From: Paraburkholderia caribensis
GTDB taxonomy: Bacteria > Pseudomonadota > Gammaproteobacteria > Burkholderiales > Burkholderiaceae
Reading direction: 5' to 3'
NCBI RefSeq assembly: GCF_002902945.1
Contig: NZ_CP026104.1
Location: forward strand, 1 to 64,000
DNA: 64,000 bases
Shown: positions 36,174-45,335 of the stretch, one piece after another
Layout of the letters: every line of letters begins with the position of its first letter
How positions within the stretch are numbered: position 1 is the first letter of the stretch
Notes under the pieces: model-generated
Seen by the model: the letters and a program-made list of their open reading frames with translations, nothing else
What the model was told of the DNA's origin: nothing
Database searches by the model: none
Position numbers and translations under genes: made by a program

Positions 36174-37937
36174 ATGACTGTTCAAATCAACGAAACCCCA
36201 TTTAAAACAGGTGCATTCAAGGGGTGGCGCGCATTGATAACGCCATATTGGATGTCGGCGGACAAGAAAGTAGCGCTTTGCCTGCTCGCGGGCCTGGTCT
36301 TTCTAACCCTTTCACAGACGTATGCCCGCCTCGGTCTGACCGTCTGGATGGGGCGCTATCAACAAGCAGTGGTCAAGTACGATCGCGATGGGCTACCGCT
36401 GTTGCTCGCTGCGTTCATCGGTCTGCTGTTTCTCCTGGTTTCCATCGGCGTGCTCCGGAATTTTTTGAATACCACGCTTGCGCTGCGTTGGCGAACTTGG
36501 CTGACCCGGCGCCTCCTTGACGACTGGCTGTCTCATACAGGTTTCTATCGAATAGAGCAGGCGCAACTCGTTGATAACCCCGACCAGCGGATCACAGAGG
36601 ATATTGACCAGTTCGTAATGACAACCCTGACCCTGAGCTTCGGTCTGTTCGAGACGATAGCGTCTGCGGCTGTGTTTCTTAAGGTGCTGTGGGCGAAGTC
36701 CGGGAATATCAGCATCGGATTGTTCGGGGGCTACATGAATCTACCACATTACATGGTGTGGTTTGCCGCTATCTACTCGGTACTCACGTCGGTAGTTGTG
36801 CAGGTCTTAGGCCGTCGTCTGAAATCCTTGACGTTTCGCAGGCAGCAGGCCGAGGCAAGTTTCCGTTTCATGATGGCTGGTGTGCGGGCGCATGCAGAGC
36901 AGATCGCCCTGCTGGGCGGTAGTCGGGAAGAGGTCGAGCGCCTGACCGAAGCGTATGGTGCTGTGCGCCAAAATATTTGGCAAACGATTCTTTTCAACCT
37001 TCGTTTCGAGCCTGTCACGCTGGCCCTAGCACTTGTATCGACGGTTGTTGCAGAATTCGTGCTATTGCCAAGGTATCTCGCTCATGGGATCTCGTATGGC
37101 GATATGGTTCAGCTGTCATCGTCCTTTGGTCTTGCCGTGGGTTCACTGCAGTGGTTTGCGGTGAATTTCACGAATGTGCAGCAATACCGCGTTATCGTCA
37201 CCCGGCTACAGGGACTAAAGGAGGCGATAGGAGGCGGCGTCACCTCGCGAGGGCCACGATATGTGCGGCAGCCGAAAGCGTTAATCTCCACGCATTCACT
37301 CACGCTCGCGACGCCACAAGGCCACGAGTTGGCACGCAATATCGATCTGTTGGTTCGGCCTGGACAGCGTTGGGTCGTGACTGGGCCGTCTGGATCCGGA
37401 AAAAGCACATTACTGCGTTGTCTGGCAGGAATTTGGCATTACGGATCAGGAGTCGTCACGATGCCGGTCGGCTCAAAGGTTTTTATTCTGCCTCAACGCA
37501 GCTATTTGCCTAACGGGAGTCTAAAAGGGGCGCTTTGCTACCCGCAGCCCGCAGATGCGTTTAATGACGACATATGCGATGCGATGCTTGCCGATTGCGG
37601 GCTCGCTCATCTCCGTACCGCGCTACATTCGACGGATCGATGGGACGCACGTTTGTCGCCCGGCGAACAGCAGCGACTGGGATTTGCCCGCGCACTGCTC
37701 CAGCGGCCGGACTTTTTGATGCTCGATGAGTCCACGAGTGCGCTTGACGAAGAGAACGAGCGCCGAATGTATGAACTCATCGTTGAGCGCCTTCCGAAGG
37801 CAGCTGTCATCAGTGTTTCACATCATCGGGCCCTTTACTCGTTTCATACGCACAGCATCGAAATGAGCGCCGTTGGTCCTCCGCGCGTCTCACTTATGGG
37901 ATGCGGCCCCGGTCATTACCTTATGGAGCAAATCTAA
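36174..37937 (+). CDS. SbmA/BacA-like fused ABC transporter
   Basis: A 587-aa half-transporter. The N-terminal ABC_membrane_2 domain has about six helices and the family element VDNPDQRITEDIDQFVMTTL (about residue 130); the C-terminal ATPase has Walker A GPSGSGKSTLLRCL, signature LSPGEQQRLGFARAL and Walker B FLMLDESTSALDEE. Family members move peptides, peptide antibiotics or vitamin-like molecules across the inner membrane; the ATPase-fused form resembles YddA. The direction is not known. It lies 73 bp after the receptor and shares its TAA with the ATG of the thioredoxin gene. It is not a usual siderophore importer (no FepCDG-type proteins). Confidence 0.9.
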   Translation: MTVQINETPFKTGAFKGWRALITPYWMSADKKVALCLLAGLVFLTLSQTYARLGLTVWMGRYQQAVVKYDRDGLPLLLAAFIGLLFLLVSIGVLRNFLNTTLALRWRTWLTRRLLDDWLSHTGFYRIEQAQLVDNPDQRITEDIDQFVMTTLTLSFGLFETIASAAVFLKVLWAKSGNISIGLFGGYMNLPHYMVWFAAIYSVLTSVVVQVLGRRLKSLTFRRQQAEASFRFMMAGVRAHAEQIALLGGSREEVERLTEAYGAVRQNIWQTILFNLRFEPVTLALALVSTVVAEFVLLPRYLAHGISYGDMVQLSSSFGLAVGSLQWFAVNFTNVQQYRVIVTRLQGLKEAIGGGVTSRGPRYVRQPKALISTHSLTLATPQGHELARNIDLLVRPGQRWVVTGPSGSGKSTLLRCLAGIWHYGSGVVTMPVGSKVFILPQRSYLPNGSLKGALCYPQPADAFNDDICDAMLADCGLAHLRTALHSTDRWDARLSPGEQQRLGFARALLQRPDFLMLDESTSALDEENERRMYELIVERLPKAAVISVSHHRALYSFHTHSIEMSAVGPPRVSLMGCGPGHYLMEQI

Positions 37938-38263
37938 TGAGATCCAATTACCTCTCGGCAACTGACGAAACGTTCGAGGACATAGTTCTAAAGTCGGACG
38001 TACCCGTTTTGCTCGATTTCTGGGCGCCTTGGTGCAGTCCATGCCTCGCACTCGGCCGTGTACTCGATGTGCTGTTGCCAGATTACGAGGGAAAAGTCGT
38101 GCTGGTAAAGGTCAACTCCGACCAGAATCCGAAGCTCTGTGAGAAGCATAAGGTACGAGGCATACCGCGATTGAGCCTTTACCGGAATGGCACGGAGGTC
38201 GAACTCATCGAAGAGCGTACGCAGGGCCGCCTCGAAAGATTTTTCGACGAGCGCTTTGGCTAA
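37937..38263 (+). CDS. Thioredoxin with WCSPC active site
   Basis: A 108-aa thioredoxin fold. The active site is WCSPC (WAPWCSPCLALG), not the canonical WCGPC, and the cis-Pro loop is VRGIPRLSLY. There is no signal peptide, so it acts in the cytoplasm. The ATG at 37937 overlaps the ABC transporter TAA (TAATG), which indicates translational coupling; the upstream in-frame ATG at 37901 lies in the transporter's frame and is not used. It may reduce disulfides in a peptide or metal chelate that the transporter delivers, which is inference. Confidence 0.88.
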   Translation: MRSNYLSATDETFEDIVLKSDVPVLLDFWAPWCSPCLALGRVLDVLLPDYEGKVVLVKVNSDQNPKLCEKHKVRGIPRLSLYRNGTEVELIEERTQGRLERFFDERFG

Positions 38264-38309
38264 ACGGTCACGGAGCAAAGATACATTCATTCAAAAACGA
38301 GGGATTGAT

Positions 38310-39311
38310 ATGTTTTCAGCATTTCCCGCTACCGAGCGAGAAACAAGGTCGGAACTGCAGTTCCGTTTGGCAAATAATCTCCGACGTACTCTTCCGTCCG
38401 CGATGGCCCGTCGCGCCGAAAAGCGCGCGCTATATGAGCAACTCTTTACGGAACATGTCAAGTCGGGTAAGCCGCCGAAGGAGTTTCACAGGATGCGTCC
38501 CAATATGAATGTGCCGGACCCGGACACATTAGTGCTCTATTGCCTCTTCGACGCCGACTTGTCTCCGGACGAGCAAGTCAGTGCCACCGGCATTCCCCTG
38601 TCGGCGTTAGCGCTCTACAGTGCTCTGTTCGAGGCCATGGTGACAGATGGATATCTTCGAGAAAGACGTCAACTAAGCAAAGAGGGTTTGCTGACGGAGG
38701 TCGAATTTGCGATTCAATGGATCGAAGCGCTACGCCCCGGCCAAGATGTTTCCATATTGACGACGCGTTTCGTCCTTACTCTGTTGACCGACGCTCAGTA
38801 CGGGGTACTTCGACTTGCGATGAACTCCCGCGTCGCGGATTTGCTTACGGCGGTCAGCCAACTGCATGTGCGGGTGTTGGCTGGTGGGATGGTGAGCCGG
38901 AACGAATGGAAGGATCTTCGGCGAACCCTTGCTCAACAAGCGGATGAGTTGCGCGACTCCGGAGACTTGAACGATTTAGATGAAATGTTGCTGTCTTTTG
39001 CAGAAAGCGCCGCGACCGACTGCACGACCTTCTGTGGTATCGGTGAGGAGCTGGTGGTAAATTTCGCGAGGATGCAGGGGTTGCACGAAACGCCACAGAT
39101 CCAATATTCTGACGATGAGGAGGCGCTCGCAAGACGGTTGGAGGACCTCAGGGGGACGGATATAAACACTTATCGCAATCTTTCAGAATCGGAACTCGCG
39201 AAAGCCATCATTGCGAAAAAGGAGGATTACGCGATTGGCGTCATCGATAAGCTAGGAAGAGAAGAGCGTCGACTCGCGAAGGTTTGGCTGGACCTCGCGC
39301 ATTCACAATAA
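38310..39311 (+). CDS. Unrecognised 333-aa helical protein
   Basis: I do not recognise this family. It is soluble, without a signal peptide, and largely alpha-helical by composition. Segments that look conserved are KEFHRMRPNMNVPDPDTLVL, GLLTEVEFAIQWIEALRPGQ, TTRFVLTLLTDAQYGVLRLA and SAATDCTTFCGIGEELVVNF (two Cys). The ATG at 38310 starts the domain; the longer frame to 38187 overlaps thioredoxin. It lies 46 bp after the thioredoxin gene, so it is probably the last gene of the tonB-exbBD-receptor-transporter operon, before a 242-bp gap. No enzymatic motif was seen. Its place next to a thioredoxin and transporter suggests a role in substrate handling or regulation. Confidence 0.6.
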   Translation: MFSAFPATERETRSELQFRLANNLRRTLPSAMARRAEKRALYEQLFTEHVKSGKPPKEFHRMRPNMNVPDPDTLVLYCLFDADLSPDEQVSATGIPLSALALYSALFEAMVTDGYLRERRQLSKEGLLTEVEFAIQWIEALRPGQDVSILTTRFVLTLLTDAQYGVLRLAMNSRVADLLTAVSQLHVRVLAGGMVSRNEWKDLRRTLAQQADELRDSGDLNDLDEMLLSFAESAATDCTTFCGIGEELVVNFARMQGLHETPQIQYSDDEEALARRLEDLRGTDINTYRNLSESELAKAIIAKKEDYAIGVIDKLGREERRLAKVWLDLAHSQ

Positions 39312-39553
39312 TGCGCGAGCGTTGAGGCGCGACGGCACTGAGACTCGAATCTCGCAAAGGCGGAGCTTGGTGTCCTGTTGCCGGCGCAGCAGTGGCACCC
39401 TTGCATGGATATCTCCTGCGGACCTATCCTTACAACTTCCATTTGGTTGCACGCATCAATTTTAAAGTGTTACCTTTTCGCCCAACCGTAGATTTGACGG
39501 TGTCGGAAGAGGTACAGGCGTCAGCGCTGTGATGGTCGGGGCATGGGTAACAT

Positions 39554-40087
39554 ATGGAAAGTGGCAACAAGGGGCAGAAAAACCGCGGTCAGTCGTCGGG
39601 CGATCGCGCGCGGCTACTCAGTGATGAGTTCCGGCGTAGCTACCAATGGCTTAAGAATCGGCTGCGGCGCAAGGTGGGATGTCAGTCGACGGCTGAAGAT
39701 CTGAGTTCTGAGGCCTTCGTCCAGTTTGTTCAGATACCTGACATTCATGCTATCCAGGAGCCCCGTGCCTTACTGACTACCATTTCGCAACGACTGGTTT
39801 TCGAATTTTGGCGCCGTCGAGACCTAGAGCAAGCATATTTGCGTGAGCTTGCAACCATCCCGGATCAGGCTTCCCCTTCGGAACACGATACATTCGAGAT
39901 GGTGCAATTGCTCTTCGAACTCGACCGAAGGCTATCTGGCTTGCCGATCAAGGTAAGTCAGGCCTTCATGCTGAGCCAGCTCGATGGAATGACGTACGCC
40001 GACATCGCACAGCAATTGGATGTGTCCGTTAGCATGGTGGGTCAATACATGACGAAAGCTCTCAAACACCTGATGAACATTGCGTAA
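39554..40087 (+). CDS. FecI-type ECF sigma factor
   Basis: A 177-aa sigma-70 family protein. Region 2 has FRRSYQWLKNRLRRKVGC and AEDLSSEAFVQFVQIPD, with the domain 2 basic stretch ISQRLVFEFWRRRDLEQAYL, and region 4 has TYADIAQQLDVSVSMVGQYM. It belongs to the iron-starvation FecI group. It is followed 2 bp later by the FecR gene. It directs polymerase to promoters of the receptor operon when the STN domain of a TonB-dependent receptor signals ligand. The 242-bp gap before it may hold its own promoter. Confidence 0.92.
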   Translation: MESGNKGQKNRGQSSGDRARLLSDEFRRSYQWLKNRLRRKVGCQSTAEDLSSEAFVQFVQIPDIHAIQEPRALLTTISQRLVFEFWRRRDLEQAYLRELATIPDQASPSEHDTFEMVQLLFELDRRLSGLPIKVSQAFMLSQLDGMTYADIAQQLDVSVSMVGQYMTKALKHLMNIA

Positions 40088-40089
40088 TC

Positions 40090-41070
40090 ATGGCCGATCA
40101 TGATACGGAAACGCTTATGCTTGAAGAGGCCGTTCAATGGGCCGTGCGTCTGGCCTCGGGAACTGCGACCGACGATGACTATCGTGCTTTTTCTCGCTGG
40201 AGAGACGCTAATTCACAGCATCGAACAGCGTGGGAAAGCGTCGAGCATCGATTGAACGTCTTTGCCGCCGCACGGGAGCACGGCGGTGCTGCGGCGCGTC
40301 GGGTGCTCACTTCAACACGAATGTCGCGCCGCAAGCTCCTACGGGATTCGATGACGGTTCTCGGTGTATTCGGCGTGTTGGGTGGTGCTGGAAAGGTGCT
40401 CGGCGTCTTTGATTCAATGACTGCCGACTTTGCGACAGATATCGGCAAGCGGCGGCAGATTGTACTCGAAGATAGCTCCTTGCTCACATTGGACGGCGGG
40501 TCTGCCGTAGACATCGATTTCGATGGCGGCGAGCGTGCGGTAAGGCTGATTAAAGGACGTCTTTTTGTAAGTGTTGCACACGACGTAAATCGCCCCTTTA
40601 TTATTTACACTCGAGACGGGGCTTGCAAGTCGCTTGGAACCGAGTTCGGCGTCGGGCTCGGTGCCGAAGGCACCCGGCTGGCGGTGACGCGGTCGGCCGT
40701 GCAAGCGCAGGCGGCGTCGGGAGGCGCGCTGAATGTGAAGGCGGGGCAGGTAGCAACCCTTCTCCGTTCGGGAAGAATAAATCTCGAGCCGTTACAGGCG
40801 GATGCCGAGTCGACGTGGGTCAAAGGCTTTATCACGGCGGTTGACCGTCCGTTAAGCGAAATAGTCGAAGCGCTGAACCGATATCTGCCGGGCCTCATCG
40901 TTCTATCCGAAGATGCCGCTTCACTCAGAATCAGTGGTCTGTTTTTGTTGGACGATGCGCAGTCATCGATCCGACAGATTGCCCAAACCCTGCCTGTCGT
41001 TGTGACTTATCATACCGCCTACTTGATCCGGATATCCCTCGATAGCGTGGGTCGCTCAAGCTCCACATAG
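40090..41070 (+). CDS. FecR-family anti-sigma regulator
   Basis: A 326-aa inner-membrane protein. The cytoplasmic N-terminal DUF4880 region has EEAVQWAVRLASGTATDDDY and RDANSQHRTAWESVE, a membrane helix lies near residues 85-105 (DSMTVLGVFGVLGGAGKVLG), and the periplasmic FecR domain has RRQIVLEDSSLLTLDGGSAV. The C-terminal 80 residues have a secretin/STN-like fold (PLSEIVEALNRYLPGLIVLS), which binds the receptor's STN. It senses the signal and frees the sigma factor. Its 3' end overlaps the convergent gene at 41056 by 15 bp. Confidence 0.9.
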   Translation: MADHDTETLMLEEAVQWAVRLASGTATDDDYRAFSRWRDANSQHRTAWESVEHRLNVFAAAREHGGAAARRVLTSTRMSRRKLLRDSMTVLGVFGVLGGAGKVLGVFDSMTADFATDIGKRRQIVLEDSSLLTLDGGSAVDIDFDGGERAVRLIKGRLFVSVAHDVNRPFIIYTRDGACKSLGTEFGVGLGAEGTRLAVTRSAVQAQAASGGALNVKAGQVATLLRSGRINLEPLQADAESTWVKGFITAVDRPLSEIVEALNRYLPGLIVLSEDAASLRISGLFLLDDAQSSIRQIAQTLPVVVTYHTAYLIRISLDSVGRSSST

Positions 41071-42861
41071 CTGAGGAAGCCGCTTTAGGAATGCTTCTAT
41101 CAGCGCGAGATCGCTGGTCGTCGAAATGTATCGTGCCGTCTTATCGACGTAAATCTGGACCGCTCCTTCGAGACCATCAAGTACGGCCGGAAATTGTGGC
41201 GTCGCGTCGATCAGAAACCGTAGCGCGGTGCGCGTGGCGCTATCCATCGTTACAGCGAAGTCGTCAATAAGCGACCTGACCATATAGAATTGCCGTTGCC
41301 TGACCAAATTGGCCACCTCTGCGAGGCTCCAAGATTCATCGTATGCTCTGAAGTCGAATTCGGATGCGTCGTCATGTCGAATCGTCGCGAGCTGTTCCAG
41401 CGCCTCAGCACACCGGTCTGGAATGCGGCAAATAATGTGGTATCCGATCCTGAACAAGCGTACAACTCCTGCGTCGTTGTCCAAGGTCATCCGAAAGCCA
41501 GCAACCGATTCACAGGGTTCCCCAGCATCACCTAGGAGCCAGCACGCGCCAAGATTCGCAACGGCAATTGCGAACTTTCCGGCCTCGTCCTCCCGGAAGG
41601 GGTGTCCCTGAATTTGAACATCCGCCATGACGATATTTGCCAAGTAGGTGAGTTCTCGCAATCGTTGTGACGACGCAGATGCCGAAGAAGGGGCGCAGAA
41701 AACCTCTTTGAGAGCGCGGATCAGTAACTCGCCTGTAGCAACTTCATCGCCGCAAATTCCCGACTGCGTAAGTTCTAAGAGCAGATGGTTTCGTTGCTCC
41801 AAGATTCCCGCATCGTGCAGCATGGCGTCGATGATGTCAAAGTCTCTTTTAGTGCCAATCAGTTCGATTCCGCCGTCGGAATGCTTGGCGCCTCTGAGCG
41901 GCAGTTCTTCGGTCGTCGAGCCGGGAATTCGATACGATAGGTCATGAATTGACGAGGGCAGGTAGGTTCGCTCCCGAACGCCTGTTTGAGCGGCGAAGAA
42001 TTCGGCCGTCTCGAGATCGTAAGATTGCTCATCGCGCAGTTGAGCGAGACTGCGCGACCGTGCCGACGCGAGAAAGGCGCAGGCATGGACAGGGTCAACG
42101 TAGCCGTCGGCGTCACGCTCGGATGAGCGCGAGAACGTAATGTCTGCGTCAAGCCCGTTTGCGAGGTGAGCGTCGCTCGCGTGATGCGCTGCAAAGGTCT
42201 GTTCGCTCTCGCAACGCGAGAGCAACCGACGACTGAAATCGGGTTCGAACTGCCACAAAGCGAAAAACATCTCCTGCAGTACTTGCCAGTCCCCGTCTAA
42301 CCGAGCTTCCATACGAAATTCGCCGAGCACCCAGTCGGCGTCGGATATATTTGTCGCATCTAGCATACGTACGTCAATCAGGCGGGTGATGATGGCAACG
42401 AGTAGATCTTCCTCTATGTCGAGTAGCCTTAGGGTGGTGGCTCGCTCGCCTTCGACAAGCCAGACCCGAACCCAGGAAATAAAGCGCGCGGCGTCCAAAA
42501 GCTCGGGGCCGCCTGTCGTCGGTCGTGTCCACAACGCAACCGACAACACCTTGCGCATTGTCTGAGCGTCGACGATGGACATAAACTCTGCACAGTCCTC
42601 GACACCGATATGGTCGATCAGTCTGCATAGAGTACGGGGCGCCATCTGTTTGATATATGCAGGCAGGCTTTCAATCTGCAACAGGTCGTGCAGCGAAAGG
42701 TCCGAGATGCGGCTTGAGTGGGCAACCTTCTTCATCGTTTGTCGTTCGCAACGAAATGGCGGGATGCGAAGTGTGCCGATACGTAAATCGGAGTCGTATT
42801 GGAAGATATCCCGATTGTGTCGACGCTCTGCAATAGGTAATATAATCACATCGATTTTCAT
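41056..42861 (-). CDS. Large hypothetical protein, DUF6178-like
   Basis: A 601-aa soluble protein. No enzyme motif is seen. By memory it resembles DUF6178: an N-terminal helical repeat (APRTLCRLIDHIGVEDCAEF, RKVLSVALW), a central RVWLVEGERATTLRLLDIEE segment with LDGDWQVLQEMFFALWQFEP, and LRELTYLANIVMADVQIQGH. It is convergent with fecR and overlaps it by 15 bp, so antisense transcription over the fecR 3' end is possible. The start is 42861 (MKIDVIILP) or an in-frame ATG at 42735 (MKKVAHSSRI); neither has a clear RBS. A perfect 16-bp palindrome lies 18 bp upstream of 42861. Confidence 0.5.
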   Translation of the reverse strand: MKIDVIILPIAERRHNRDIFQYDSDLRIGTLRIPPFRCERQTMKKVAHSSRISDLSLHDLLQIESLPAYIKQMAPRTLCRLIDHIGVEDCAEFMSIVDAQTMRKVLSVALWTRPTTGGPELLDAARFISWVRVWLVEGERATTLRLLDIEEDLLVAIITRLIDVRMLDATNISDADWVLGEFRMEARLDGDWQVLQEMFFALWQFEPDFSRRLLSRCESEQTFAAHHASDAHLANGLDADITFSRSSERDADGYVDPVHACAFLASARSRSLAQLRDEQSYDLETAEFFAAQTGVRERTYLPSSIHDLSYRIPGSTTEELPLRGAKHSDGGIELIGTKRDFDIIDAMLHDAGILEQRNHLLLELTQSGICGDEVATGELLIRALKEVFCAPSSASASSQRLRELTYLANIVMADVQIQGHPFREDEAGKFAIAVANLGACWLLGDAGEPCESVAGFRMTLDNDAGVVRLFRIGYHIICRIPDRCAEALEQLATIRHDDASEFDFRAYDESWSLAEVANLVRQRQFYMVRSLIDDFAVTMDSATRTALRFLIDATPQFPAVLDGLEGAVQIYVDKTARYISTTSDLALIEAFLKRLPQLCGA

Positions 42862-42878
42862 TCGTTGTAATCGTTGTG

Positions 42879-42894
42879 CTTTCGATATCGAAAG
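42879..42894. promoter_or_regulatory. Perfect 16-bp palindrome upstream of the 601-aa gene
   Basis: CTTTCGATATCGAAAG is its own reverse complement. It sits 18-33 bp upstream of the first possible start of the DUF6178-like gene and in a run of AT-rich sequence, a typical operator position. The regulator is unknown. Confidence 0.55.
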
Positions 42895-43774
42895 TTGCTT
42901 CGATCTTCAGGAAAATTTCTGGTTGACAGCATGAATGAACTGAACCTTTAGACGCAAGCGGCAAATGAACCTTTGATCATTTGCGATCCGGTGCGGTGTG
43001 CGGCAATGTGGCGTACAAGGATTAAGCTTCGTCTGACAGCGCGTTGATCGAACTGACTCCAATCACAGGTTTCGCAGGCCTACCCGTACAGTGGCCGCGA
43101 CAGCGCTACGACGAGCGAAACGTGCGGGATGAGGACGCCATCAAGTGCAGCCTCAATCATCGGATACGCGGCCGCAAAAGCGTCGACGCGACTTAAGACC
43201 ATTACCTGTAATGTACGCGAGGCGGCCGCACCGAATGTGCTCCCGTATCACAAGTCGCGAGTAGTGGACACTATGTGTGCGAACTCAAAACTCACGCATA
43301 TCAGCAGTCCAAAATCTGCGCCATAGTGAAGTGAGCGACTTCGTGGCATCGCAACGACGAATTCCCTCGGATCCGCATCGCGTTTTTTTACTTCTCGTTC
43401 GTCCAAAATTAGAATTTTTTTGTTGAGCGTTGATTAGCGAATCATTATTTTGGAAGCCTTTTGCTCTTGCCTTTTCCTAGAATCTCGTTTTCTATTTCCG
43501 TCTGACTCAATTACAGGTGGCTATTTACGCAGTGCCGCAGGATTTTGGGTTCAAGACGGAACGATCCAATATCCAGTTCATGATCTTACGGCGGCAAGCA
43601 TGCGTCAGACCTGTCACTCACATTGTCGCGGTCGGATCCAACCGTTCACACCCGTGAGCGACCGGCTTCTGGGTCGATATTGATCGATAAGATGATTGTT
43701 GATGCGCGTGCGCCGATCCAGAAAAATAATCCGCCTGTTCTTCGGGACCAGCTTGACGCTCGAATAGCGAACTC
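42895..43774. other. 880-bp gap without a supported gene
   Basis: Both strands hold only short frames with no recognisable sequence. The start is the AT-rich upstream region of the DUF6178-like gene. Nothing else supported. Confidence 0.4.
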
Positions 43775-44227
43775 ATGACAACTTGCTCAACGAGATCGAC
43801 CGTGAAAAAAAGCAGCCAATCCAATTCCCTCGCAAGGAGAAAACAACAGCGCTGTTCGGCGAAAGCCGATCTGCTGCCGTTGCCATCGTATATCGTTGAT
43901 CGACTGTCTCTCGAATATCACATTATGCTGGAGGCGCTGTCTTCCGGCCATGGCACGCTCTACTCTCTGCAGCTTATGACGCGGGTAGGGATGGCGACAG
44001 CGATTCTGTCAGATAGCGGCTATGGCTTGCTACGCAACGGGTTTTGGGAACTCTACGATGCGACTTCACGCGCCTATGGCGGTCCATTGAACGATGGCCA
44101 CTATAGATTCGACGAGTCGGCGTATGCGTTGTTTTGCAGAGTCTTGACGGTACATGATCAGCAGATGCGGCGAGCCCCAGTGGCCGAGATTGAAAAATTG
44201 GCGAAGCGCCTCGAGGTGTCAAGCTGA
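43775..44227 (+). CDS. Small hypothetical protein
   Basis: A 150-aa frame. After a basic N-terminus, the run KADLLPLPSYIVDRLSLEYH and GFWELYDATSRAYGGPLNDG, then ALFCRVLTVHDQQMRRAPV look like the short Burkholderia plasmid proteins sometimes labelled 'Fis-family', a family I know only loosely. Start codons at 43775 (ATG) and 43802 (GTG) are possible, and none has a good RBS. No neighbour suggests its role. Confidence 0.45.
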   Translation: MTTCSTRSTVKKSSQSNSLARRKQQRCSAKADLLPLPSYIVDRLSLEYHIMLEALSSGHGTLYSLQLMTRVGMATAILSDSGYGLLRNGFWELYDATSRAYGGPLNDGHYRFDESAYALFCRVLTVHDQQMRRAPVAEIEKLAKRLEVSS

Positions 44228-45335
44228 CTCCGTTCTGGATCCAGTTCGTTCTTGAACTGACAATTGCTTCTTCAGGGGTTTCTTGTTGACGCCTTGAATC
44301 TGGGATGCTTTCTTGGCGAGTTCGACGTCGATTGTGCTCTTCGCATTGGCAGTTGTTTCTCTTCCTTGCGTACAGGAACGATCCGAGGACTCGCGGCACA
44401 ATCAACTGTCTGGAGGAGTATTGGCGATCTGCCCAACATCGCCGCTGCAGCTTTGGCGACATAAATTGCCATGTGCGGATATTGACTCGAAAAAAACCTG
44501 ATCGACGATACCTCCCTCGGATATTTGTTGCCTGTCTAGGCATAGACCACGCGCCAGCGCAGGGGTCACTCATGTGTCCGGTCTCGCTGCCGTAGATGTC
44601 TCCCCCCAGAAAGTGCCCAACAAACGCTAGCCCGGAGCCTACCGTCTCCAGTCCGGTGCCATCGTTCTGGGCGGTGCTCCGGCTCCGCTCACTACAATGC
44701 CGCAAGCTCGTCATGCGCAATGGGCGACTCTCGCGTCGATCGCCGATTCGATGGAATACTTCGAGGGAGGGCGAGCGGCACGGGAAACGAATAAAAAGAG
44801 CTCACCGTCTGTATCGCATTCAAAGCGGACGGTGAGTGGAATGCCGGCGCGCGAGCGTCGCGTTCGTCGTTTTGCGATCTATCCACAACTTTCCATTCGC
44901 GCGGACGGGGCGCCGTTACCGTTTCGTCTCCTCGGATATCGGCGCGAGGCCCTCGGAACTGTGCATGATGATAACTAGAGAATAATGCGGGAAAAGTACT
45001 TCGAGACGCTAGGACATAATTGTCCAGCATATTTCGTTCAATGATCTCCCTGCATAGGTCTCGAATTGGCTCGCTCCCACGGGCGCCATATCCATTGGTG
45101 AAATCCACGATTGGCCGCTTTCGCCGCGAAGCATTTTCACGCCTCATCTGCCCCTGTTTCGCGTCTTCCCTCACGGCGAGGGGTCCTTGACGACTCCGGA
45201 GTTGGCGCCGATCGACGGACAGCCGCTCGTTCTGTGTTTCCTCCCAAGAAAGGGTGCTTGAGTAATCGTCGATTATCAACATGCGGGAAATGCTTCACGA
45301 TGGGACCAATATCAGACGAGGAATACGGAGGCAAA
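44228..45335. other. 1.1-kb gap before the CoA-transferase gene
   Basis: Frames on both strands have no recognisable domain. A 196-aa minus-strand frame (44692-45282) lacks family features. The last 100 bases should carry the CoA-transferase promoter; no box is clear. Confidence 0.4.

Noticed and set aside
44692..45282. 196-aa minus-strand frame in the gap before the CoA-transferase
   Set aside because: It has no recognised domain or RBS and is rich in Arg and Ser, which fits a chance frame.
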